From NCBI GenBank assembly GCA_031259625.1, contig JAIRLG010000071.1:1-6153 (forward strand): a DNA stretch of 6,153 nt, given 5' to 3'. The stretch comes from Puniceicoccales bacterium. GTDB lineage: Bacteria; Verrucomicrobiota; Verrucomicrobiae; Opitutales; LL51. The position numbers and the translations under genes were made by a program. Under the pieces are notes generated by a model that made no database searches, was not told the origin of the DNA, and was given only the letters and a program-made list of their open reading frames with translations. Below are positions 1-4,769 of the stretch, piece after piece. The first letter of the stretch is position 1; every line of letters starts with the position of its first letter.

Positions 1-258
1 CGGCTCATCGGCCTCATCACCGATGGGGACATCCGGCGCTTCCTCCAGGGGGGTCAGGACATCGACCGGACGACGGCCGAGCAGGTCATGTGCCGGCACT
101 TCCGCTTCATCGCCCCCGAATGCAGCCTGGGGGAGGCCATCGACCTCATGGAGGAGGGCCCTTCCCAGGTCCAGGTTTTGCCGGTGCTTTCGGGCAATTA
201 CGAAAATCATGAGGTCCTCGGCCTCCTGCGCCTCCACGACGCCTACCGGCGGCCCTGA
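1..258 (+). CDS. kpsF: KpsF/KdsD-type arabinose-5-phosphate isomerase, C-terminal CBS part (5' truncated)
   Basis: The window opens inside this gene, in frame 1. The last 85 residues are visible, ending at TGA 256-258. They read as a CBS-domain pair tail: 'GLITDGDIRRFLQ' near the start is the typical KpsF/GutQ second-half CBS motif, followed by 'TAEQVM' and 'EAIDLMEEG', and ending in 'VLGLLRLHDAYRR', which matches the family's usual GxxHLHDLLR ending. Family members interconvert ribulose-5-phosphate and arabinose-5-phosphate in the cytoplasm, the entry to KDO for lipopolysaccharide or capsule. The catalytic SIS sugar-isomerase domain would lie upstream of the window and cannot be checked. A different CBS-tailed protein is possible, but the LHD ending favours KpsF/KdsD. 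The gene converges on the dUTPase gene, with 208 nt between the two stops. Confidence 0.83.
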   Translation, partial: RLIGLITDGDIRRFLQGGQDIDRTTAEQVMCRHFRFIAPECSLGEAIDLMEEGPSQVQVLPVLSGNYENHEVLGLLRLHDAYRRP

Positions 259-341
259 GAACACCTTCCGAAGCACGACCAGCGCCCCCCGCTGTCCCCA
301 GAAAGCCGAGCAAGTCTCAATCCTCTCCTTCTACTCAATGA

Positions 342-363
342 ATATGGCGAGGATCGTCCGAGG
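342..363. repeat. Echo of the dUTPase gene 3' end in the kpsF-dUTPase spacer
   Basis: The 22 bases at 342-363 match 474-495 at 20 of 22 positions, with a period of 132 bp. The second copy lies inside the dUTPase gene and encodes its last conserved residues (SDDSRHI, read on the minus strand). The spacer copy, read on the minus strand, still encodes SDDPRHIH and then a stop. Weaker similarity continues on the 3' side of each copy (about 319-341 against 451-473). It looks like a decayed partial duplication of the gene terminus. No clear hairpin terminator is visible in 259-466, although two convergent genes end here. Confidence 0.6.
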
Positions 364-466
364 CCGGGGAGACAAATCCCAATATCAACCCTCTCAACAG
401 AAAATCCGACCGAGCTCCCAAACCGAACTCCACTCCCTCAAATCAAGCCCCATCCCCTCGTCCCGC

Positions 467-841
467 TCAGCGGATATGGCGGGAATCGTCCGAGGATTTC
501 TGGGTATAGCCGCAGTCCTGCCGCTCGTGGTTCTTCCGGTTCTTCTGGCAGAACAGGCGATGGAGGTCCGCTGCCTCCATGCCCAGGGCCTGGGCGATGG
601 AGATGACGAAGTGCAGGATGTCGACCAGCTCCACCCGGGCATTCTGCAGGTCGAATTTTTGGTAGTGCGCCCACCACTTCCAGGGCAGGGAATCCACCAG
701 CTCGGCGATCTCCTGCCGCAGCGCGCCGACGTAGTTCAATAGCCACTGGACGCGTTTTTCTTCACTGTCCAGCGCATCCGGAGGCAATACGCGCTCCGTT
801 AGCTTCCGCTGCAGTTCGAAGATGTGCTCCAGATAATCCAT
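467..841 (-). CDS. Dimeric (all-alpha) dUTPase, dUTP diphosphatase
   Basis: A 124-residue protein that would hydrolyse dUTP to dUMP and pyrophosphate, keeping uracil out of DNA and supplying dUMP for thymidylate synthesis. It belongs to the all-alpha dimeric dUTPase family (related to MazG/dCTPase), not the common trimeric beta-fold Dut. The metal-binding pattern ExxE-x23-ExxD is visible as E44/E47 and E71/D74. Family blocks around it are 'ELVDSLPWKWWAHYQKFD' (47-64), 'VELVDILHFVISIAQALGM' (70-88) and 'QKNRKNHERQDCGYTQKSSD' (99-118), ending in DSRHI. I chose the ATG at 841 because 'MDYLEHIFELQRKL' is where family similarity begins. An in-frame TTG at 883 would add 14 residues of no family character (MKKRTGALRCSPLP). 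No good Shine-Dalgarno sequence precedes the ATG. The gene is divergent from lysS, 429 nt away. Confidence 0.9.
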   Translation of the reverse strand: MDYLEHIFELQRKLTERVLPPDALDSEEKRVQWLLNYVGALRQEIAELVDSLPWKWWAHYQKFDLQNARVELVDILHFVISIAQALGMEAADLHRLFCQKNRKNHERQDCGYTQKSSDDSRHIR

Positions 842-868
842 GGGAAGCGGGGAGCATCTCAGTGCCCC

Positions 869-940
869 AGTTCTTTTTTTCAAGTCCTTTTTTCAAAAGC
901 TCCTTTTTTCTCCGCCGAAAAGTTCTTTTTTCTCCGCCAG
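869..940. repeat. Tandem A/T-tract repeats upstream of the dUTPase gene
   Basis: Four runs of six to seven T (874-880, 888-893, 904-909, 926-931) sit in related units. On the minus strand the unit reads roughly GGCGGAGAAAAAAGRASCTTT. The two units farthest from the gene are full length and about 22 bp apart; the two nearest have lost the GGCGGA part and are spaced about 14-16 bp. The block lies 28-99 bp upstream of the dUTPase ATG, where an A-rich UP-like promoter element or intrinsically bent DNA could sit. No convincing -35/-10 pair was found, so a regulatory role is inference. Confidence 0.5.
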
Positions 941-986
941 TGGTGGATTTGGAGGCACGTCGGCTCCCGAGCGTGGGAAGGTTTTT

Positions 987-1115
987 CCCGCCGCCTTTGG
1001 CGCGGAGAGGGCGAGGCGCCAGCGCCTCGCCCCCTCCGCGCAGCCCGCTGCCCGCTGCGCTGCCCGCGCAGCGGGCAGCGGGCCAGAGCCCCGGAGGGGC
1101 TCCAAAGGCGGCGGG
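987..1115. repeat. Cloverleaf-like palindromic element, copy 1
   Basis: An outer inverted repeat, perfect over 14 bp (987-1000 with 1102-1115; 13 bp if the shared end bases are given to the inner arms), encloses three hairpins laid end to end. Arm A is 1000-1019 with 1022-1041 (19 of 20 pairs). Arm B is 1043-1060 with 1066-1083 (18 of 18 pairs, 5-nt loop). Arm C is 1086-1092 with 1096-1102 (7 pairs, GGA loop). Almost no base is left unpaired at the four-way junction. The plan repeats at 4507-4608. It lies between the divergent dUTPase and lysS genes, so it is not placed to terminate either one, and no T-run follows it. I do not recognise it as a named RNA or repeat family. A dispersed REP/BIME-like or MITE-like element is the likeliest class. 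The rest of this spacer up to 1191 shows nothing I can identify. Confidence 0.8.
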
Positions 1116-1191
1116 TGCCCCCCCAAGATTCTGCCAAGGCCCGCCCGGGTGGAAGGACACCGGGGCAACTGAGAGGCATCGGAAAACAACC

Positions 1192-1278
1192 ATGAGGCTC
1201 ATCTATCCTAAGTTTTTCCCATTTACAAGGCCGGACGATTCCGTCCAATCCTCCCATTCCGACCACAGCCATGAGTGA
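1192..1278 (+). CDS. Possible 28-residue upstream reading frame overlapping the lysS start
   Basis: ATG at 1192 opens a 28-codon frame (MRLIYPKFFPFTRPDD...SHSDHSHE) that stops at TGA 1276-1278, overlapping the first eight bases of lysS in another frame. The layout would allow translational coupling to lysS. Ribosome-binding support is weak: only GGAAAA around 1181-1186. A 5-bp hairpin, 1233-1237 with 1242-1246, lies inside it. No homologue is recognised and there is no run of lysine codons, so a lysine-sensing leader is not supported. It may be a chance frame. Confidence 0.15.
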   Translation: MRLIYPKFFPFTRPDDSVQSSHSDHSHE

Positions 1279-2767
1279 CGCCGAATCCGATCTCCAGGCG
1301 ATCAGCCACGACCTCTTCGCCACCCGCAGGGCCAAGCTGGAAGCCCTGCGGCGGGAGGGAAAAGACCCCTACCGCCAGAACTGGGAAGTGTCCCACAGCA
1401 GCCGGGAGGCCCTGAAGATCTTCGAAAGAGAAGAGGGAAATCCGGACTCCGGAGCGACGGAGCTCTCGCTGGCCGGCCGGATCACCGCATTCCGGCTCAT
1501 GGGCCGGGCCAGTTTCATAAAACTCCTCGACCGGAACGGCAGCCTCCAGGTCTACGTCGCCGAACAGGCCGTCGGCCAGGAGAGCTACCGGGATTTCAAA
1601 AAATACGACCTGGGCGACTTCGTCGGCGTACGAGGTACCCTCTTCCGCACCCAGACCGGCGAGATCACCCTCCGGGCCACCGCCCTAAGGCTCCTGTCCA
1701 AGGCCCTGCGGCCCCTGCCGGAAAAATGGCACGGCCTGGCCAACGACGACCAGATCTTCCGCCAGCGCTACCTGGACCTCATCGCCGACCCGCAGTCCCG
1801 GGAACGGGCCATCCGGCGCACCGAGATGATCCGGCTCATCCGGCAGTTCCTGTGGGCCAGGGATTTCCGGGAGGTGGAAACACCGGTGCTGCAGAATATC
1901 GCCGGTGGCGCCGCCGCCCGACCTTTCAGGACGCACATGAATGCCCTCGACTGCGACTTCTACCTGCGCATCGCGCCGGAGCTCTACCTGAAGCGCCTGC
2001 TGGTGGCCGGCTTCGACCGCGTCTTCGAGATCGGGCGCGTCTTCCGCAACGAGGGCCTCTCCCGCAAGCACCATCCGGAATTCACGATGCTGGAGCTCTA
2101 CCAGGCCTACAGCGACCACCGCGGCATGATGGAGCTCATCCGCGCGCTCATCCAGCACCTCAGCCAGGAACTCCTGGGGCGGACACGGCTGATCCGACCC
2201 GACGGCACCGAGATCGAGCTGGGCGGCCCGTGGCGGGAACTCAGCTACCGCGAGCTCGTCCGCCAGAGCACCGGCGACCCCCAGTGGTTTTCCAGAGAAC
2301 GGGAGGAGAAGCTCCGGTTCTGCACCGAGAATGGCATCGAGCTCTCCGGCCAGGAGGAAGACTTCGAGATCACCCAGGCGGTCTACGGCAAACGGGTCGA
2401 GCCCTCGCTCCTCCAGCCGACCTTCGTGACGCAGCTCCCCCGGGAACTCTGTCCCCTGGCCAAGCTGAACCAGGAGGATCCCACCGTCCTGGACGTCTTC
2501 GAGCTTTGCATCAACGGTCAGGAAATCGCTCCGGCCTATTCGGAGCAGAACGACCCCTTGCTGCAGCGCCAACTCTTCGAGGCCCAGGTGGGAGAGGAGA
2601 CGCAAAACCTGGACCAGGACTTTCTCCGGGCCCTGGAGCACGGCATGCCACCGGCCGGTGGCCTGGGCCTGGGCATCGACCGACTGGCCGCCCTGCTGAC
2701 GGGAGCTGAAAGCCTCCGCGACGTCATCCTCTTCCCCTCCCTGCGGCCCCTCGGCCACTCCGGTTGA
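1271..2767 (+). CDS. lysS: Lysyl-tRNA synthetase, class II
   Basis: A 498-residue cytoplasmic enzyme that charges tRNA-Lys with lysine using ATP; this is close to the usual length for bacterial class II LysRS. The N-terminal anticodon-binding OB fold spans about residues 66-145 ('LAGRITAFRLMGRASFIKLLDRNG'). It is followed by 'RQRYLDLIADP' (165-174), motif 1 around 195-207 ('WARDFREVETPVLQ'), and the 'RIAPELYLKRLLVAGFDRV' block (233-251). Motif 2 is at 251-275, with R259, N260, E261 and HHPEFTML. The lysine/ATP pocket segment 'FELCINGQEIAPAYSEQNDP' is at 410-429, and motif 3 'GGLGLGIDR' is at 463-471. All expected catalytic blocks are present and nothing looks broken. ATG 1271 gives the expected N-terminus but has no strong Shine-Dalgarno sequence. 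The last codons and stop (2759-2767) form the beginning of the first unit of the spacer repeat array. miaB follows on the same strand without a visible terminator. Confidence 0.97.
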   Translation: MSDAESDLQAISHDLFATRRAKLEALRREGKDPYRQNWEVSHSSREALKIFEREEGNPDSGATELSLAGRITAFRLMGRASFIKLLDRNGSLQVYVAEQAVGQESYRDFKKYDLGDFVGVRGTLFRTQTGEITLRATALRLLSKALRPLPEKWHGLANDDQIFRQRYLDLIADPQSRERAIRRTEMIRLIRQFLWARDFREVETPVLQNIAGGAAARPFRTHMNALDCDFYLRIAPELYLKRLLVAGFDRVFEIGRVFRNEGLSRKHHPEFTMLELYQAYSDHRGMMELIRALIQHLSQELLGRTRLIRPDGTEIELGGPWRELSYRELVRQSTGDPQWFSREREEKLRFCTENGIELSGQEEDFEITQAVYGKRVEPSLLQPTFVTQLPRELCPLAKLNQEDPTVLDVFELCINGQEIAPAYSEQNDPLLQRQLFEAQVGEETQNLDQDFLRALEHGMPPAGGLGLGIDRLAALLTGAESLRDVILFPSLRPLGHSG

Positions 2768-3076
2768 AGCGCCTGTGGAGCGGATTTTCATCAAGATCAG
2801 CCATTCCGAATGAAACGCTTGTGAAGCGTGTCTTTCATCAAAATTGGCACTTCCGGTTAAACCATCCATGCAACAGGTTCTCATCAAGATTAGCACTCCC
2901 GGCTGAAGTGTCCATGAAGTGGGTTTTCATTAGGGTCGGCAATGCCGATGCCAACGCGCTCCAGTGGCGCCTGCTGAACCGTTCCAAGGGGCTGGCGGTG
3001 CGGTCGCCACACGCCCAGAGCGACCAATATTCCGGCTGAAGCGCCCATGAAGCGGGTTTTCATCAAGACCTACGGC
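2759..3076 (+). repeat. Degenerate 46-47 bp tandem repeats of the lysS-stop/miaB-start junction
   Basis: Unit 1 is 2759-2804, unit 2 is 2805-2851, unit 3 is 2852-2897, unit 4 is 2898-2943, and unit 5 is 3031-3076 after an 87-bp non-repeat stretch. Over the first 38 bases, unit 1 matches unit 5 at 33 and unit 4 matches unit 5 at 31 positions. Every unit has a stop codon (TGA, TGA, TAA, TGA, TGA), exactly 7 nt, a start codon (GTG, GTG, ATG, ATG, ATG), and then codons resembling KRVFIK. Unit 1 contains the lysS stop; unit 5 contains the real miaB start. Unit 1 encodes a 12-codon peptide VERIFIKISHSE; unit 3 encodes MQQVLIKISTPG. Unit 2 has one extra base that breaks its frame. Confidence 0.85.
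2914..3039 (+). CDS. Possible 41-residue mini-cistron just before miaB
   Basis: This frame starts at the ATG of repeat unit 4. It begins MKWVFIRVGN, resembling the MiaB start MKRVFIKTYG for seven or eight residues only. It then continues through non-repeat sequence (ADANALQWRLLNRSKGLAV...) and ends in SG plus TGA at 3037-3039. The stop lies 7 nt before the miaB ATG, the same stop-to-start spacing seen in every other unit, so termination-reinitiation coupling to miaB is conceivable. It has no cysteine and no recognisable domain. It is either a degenerate remnant or a non-functional consequence of the repeat. Confidence 0.25.
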   Translation: MKWVFIRVGNADANALQWRLLNRSKGLAVRSPHAQSDQYSG

Positions 3077-4387
3077 TGCCAGACCAACGAGCGCGACAGC
3101 GAGGCGCTGCGCGCCTTGCTCCAATCCCGCGGCTACGGCCTCACAGACGATGCCGCCGATGCCGATGCCATCCTCCTCAACACCTGCAGCGTGCGGGAGC
3201 AGGCGGAGGCCAAGGCGTTGGGGAAACTGGGCCTGCTCCGGTCCCAGAAGAAGCGGCGCGGCACGGTTCTGGGCGTTCTCGGCTGCATGGCCCAGCGGCT
3301 GGGCCCGGAGCTGCTCCGGCAGAGGCCGGAGATCGATTTCGTCCTCGGGACGGAAAAATTATTCCAGGTTGCGGACACCCTCGACCACATCTTCGGGAAT
3401 CCAGGGGATAAACCCTCCACTCCCCTCGTCGATGTCGGGAGGGAAAAGACCCTAGCCGCTCAAAATTTCCCTCACGAGCTGAAACCCCGGCAGGCCAGCG
3501 CCTTCGTGTCGATCATGCGGGGCTGTAACCTGCGCTGCCGCTACTGCATCGTCCCCCAGACCCGTGGCCGCGAGCGCCACCGGCCAATGGAGGCAATCTT
3601 GGATGAAGTCCGCCAGCTCGTCTCCCACGGGATCCGTGAGGTCACGCTGCTGGGCCAGATCGTCAACCGCTACGGCCACGGCGTTTTTCCGGTCATCGCC
3701 GGCCAAAGCCCCTTCGTCCAGCTGCTGGAGCAGCTCCAGTCCCTCGATGGCCTCGAGCGTATCCGTTTTCTCTCCCCCCATCCCAGGAACTTCGGCCACG
3801 ACCTCATCGACTGTTTCGGGCGGCTTCCCAAGCTCTGTCCCCACGTCCACCTGCCGCTCCAGAGCGCCTCCGACCGCATCCTGAGGGCCATGGGACGGCT
3901 CTACACCCGTGAGCAGTTCCGGCAGCTCGTCCTCCGGCTGCGGGAGCGCGTGCCGGACCTGGCCCTATCGACCGACCTCATCGTCGGCTTCCCGGGCGAG
4001 GACGAGGAGGACTTCCACCGAACCGTCGCCTTCTTCGAGGAGATCTCCTTCGATAGGGCCTTTATCTTCCGCTACAGCCCGCGGAGCGGCACCGCGGCGG
4101 CCCTGAGCCCGGAACAGGTGCCCGAAGAGACCAAGGCTGAGCGCCAGCAGATGCTCCTCCGAGTCCTGGAAAAGCATTCGCTTCGGCACCACCGGCGGCT
4201 GGTCGGCACGACCCAATCGGTGCTGGTCGAGGGCAAAGCCCGCCGCGGCGAAGGCCGATTCTGGGGCCGCAACCCGGGCTTCTGCAAAGTCCTCTTCGAC
4301 GGCCACGAGGAGCTCATCGGGCAGTTCGTCCCCGTACACGTCGACTCCGCCGGCCCCACGACGCTCCTGGGGAAAATCGTCGGCTGA
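3047..4387 (+). CDS. miaB: tRNA-2-methylthio-N6-dimethylallyladenosine synthase MiaB
   Basis: A 446-residue radical-SAM methylthiotransferase that adds the 2-methylthio group to i6A37 next to the anticodon of tRNAs reading UNN codons. The N-terminal MTTase domain has the three auxiliary-cluster cysteines C11 (TYGCQ), C47 (NTCSVRE) and C80 (GCMAQR). The radical SAM motif CxxxCxxC is C160, C164 and C167, in 'SIMRGCNLRCRYCIVPQTRGRE'. Typical later blocks are 'HLPLQSASDRILRAMGR' (268-284), 'STDLIVGFPGE' (308-318) and 'FRYSPRSGTAAA' (341-352). A TRAM RNA-binding domain fills about 383-446. Start and TYGCQ context fit MiaB rather than RimO or MtaB. Family positions usually reading CQMN and GQNVN here read CQTN and GQIVN. 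The start codon sits in repeat unit 5, with no strong Shine-Dalgarno sequence; reinitiation after upstream translation may matter. Confidence 0.95.
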   Translation: MKRVFIKTYGCQTNERDSEALRALLQSRGYGLTDDAADADAILLNTCSVREQAEAKALGKLGLLRSQKKRRGTVLGVLGCMAQRLGPELLRQRPEIDFVLGTEKLFQVADTLDHIFGNPGDKPSTPLVDVGREKTLAAQNFPHELKPRQASAFVSIMRGCNLRCRYCIVPQTRGRERHRPMEAILDEVRQLVSHGIREVTLLGQIVNRYGHGVFPVIAGQSPFVQLLEQLQSLDGLERIRFLSPHPRNFGHDLIDCFGRLPKLCPHVHLPLQSASDRILRAMGRLYTREQFRQLVLRLRERVPDLALSTDLIVGFPGEDEEDFHRTVAFFEEISFDRAFIFRYSPRSGTAAALSPEQVPEETKAERQQMLLRVLEKHSLRHHRRLVGTTQSVLVEGKARRGEGRFWGRNPGFCKVLFDGHEELIGQFVPVHVDSAGPTTLLGKIVG

Positions 4388-4407
4388 AAATCAGTCCCCT
4401 GAAAATC
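4372..4407 (+). repeat. Short tandem echo of the miaB stop region
   Basis: GAAAATC occurs at 4372-4378, 4386-4392 and 4401-4407, with periods of 14 and 15 bp. The block 4379-4392, which includes the miaB TGA (4385-4387), matches 4394-4407 at 12 of 14 positions, so a second CTGAAAATC follows the stop. It is short enough to be chance alone, but it resembles the terminus duplications at the lysS and dUTPase ends. Confidence 0.4.
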
Positions 4408-4479
4408 TTCGCATGCTCTAATAGCCTCAAGCACAACTCCTCCCTCTTGGAACAGAGAGAAGGGCCCTTTGAAGCCGCC

Positions 4480-4639
4480 GGCCAGAGCCGTTGTCGAGGG
4501 AAGGTGTGGGGCTGTCTTTGCAATAGGGGGAAGGAAAGGGGCCCTTTCCCTCCCCCTATTGGGGCCCGCTCCGCGGGCCGATCCCTTCGGGATCCAAAGA
4601 CAGCCCCAAAAATAACCACTGCCGCAACGGCTCCCGGCC
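4480..4639. repeat. Cloverleaf-like palindromic element, copy 2
   Basis: The core is 4507-4608. A perfect 14-bp outer stem (4507-4520 with 4595-4608) encloses three hairpins. Arm A is 4521-4540 with 4542-4561 (19 of 20 pairs); arm B is 4563-4569 with 4573-4579 (7 pairs, TCC loop); arm C is 4580-4585 with 4589-4594 (6 pairs, TTC loop). The junction has at most one unpaired base between arms. An imperfect further stem lies outside (AGCCGTTG 4486-4493 with CAACGGCT 4625-4632, plus GGCC 4480-4483 with 4636-4639). The plan is the same as at 987-1115, and CCAAAG follows arm C in both, so both have the same orientation. Sequence differs widely while pairing is retained. There is no T-run after the stem, so it is not a simple Rho-independent terminator for miaB, though it could affect readthrough or mRNA decay. 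Confidence 0.8.
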
Positions 4640-4671
4640 AAAACCTCCCCCATTGGCATTCGGACATCCGC

Positions 4672-4731
4672 CCATTTCCCAAAACTTCGACCCACTTCCA
4701 AAAACCTCGATCCATTGCCCAAAGCTTTGAT
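4672..4731. repeat. Three tandem 20-bp repeats upstream of mlaF
   Basis: Units 4672-4691, 4692-4711 and 4712-4731 follow the consensus CCAYTTCCCAAAACYTCGAT. Matches are 16 of 20 between the first and second, 16 of 20 between the first and third, and 14 of 20 between the second and third. The array ends 38 bp before the mlaF ATG, so it overlaps the place where a promoter or operator would be expected. Direct repeats about two helical turns apart can bind regulator oligomers, but no known operator is recognised here. Confidence 0.6.
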
Positions 4732-4759
4732 TTGAAACCGGAGCTTTTTTGTCCTTACT

Positions 4760-4763
4760 GGAG
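4760..4763 (+). promoter_or_regulatory. Shine-Dalgarno site deciding the mlaF start
   Basis: GGAG at 4760-4763 lies 6 nt before the ATG at 4770. This favours that ATG over the in-frame TTG at 4749, which would add seven residues and has no comparable site. It is the clearest ribosome-binding site in the window; lysS, miaB and the dUTPase gene all lack one this good. Confidence 0.75.
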
Positions 4764-4769
4764 CCTCGC

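Noticed and set aside
23..742. Plus-strand frame of 239 codons over the kpsF tail and the dUTPase gene
   Set aside because: It is out of frame with kpsF and antisense to the dUTPase, and its composition is that of a shadow frame.
975..989. GGGAA/TTCCC hairpin with T-run before the first cloverleaf
   Set aside because: Only five pairs, and it competes with the much stronger outer stem that uses the same CCC.
987..1115. tRNA or tmRNA reading of the cloverleaf
   Set aside because: No T-loop, D-loop, anticodon-arm or CCA-end signature; the arms are far too long and GC-rich. The same holds for 4507-4608.
1232..1242. 11-base match CGGACGATTCC between the lysS upstream region and the dUTPase 3' end
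   Set aside because: Too short in GC-rich sequence to claim a relationship, and there is no extension on either side.
1685..2896. Long open frame (403 codons) on the minus strand across lysS
   Set aside because: It is the antisense shadow of a clearly real lysS with GC-rich codons, has no domain resemblance, and runs into the spacer repeats.
2759..3076. CRISPR array
   Set aside because: Units are nearly contiguous and diverged, with no unique spacers, and one unit encodes the miaB start; there are no cas genes.
4507..4608. Rho-independent terminator for miaB
   Set aside because: The stem is followed by AAAAATAACC rather than a T-run, and the same structure also sits between divergent genes, where a terminator makes no sense.
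4072..4722. Minus-strand frame of 216 codons over the end of miaB and the following spacer
   Set aside because: It is antisense to the miaB TRAM region and then runs through the palindromic element; no protein family is recognisable.
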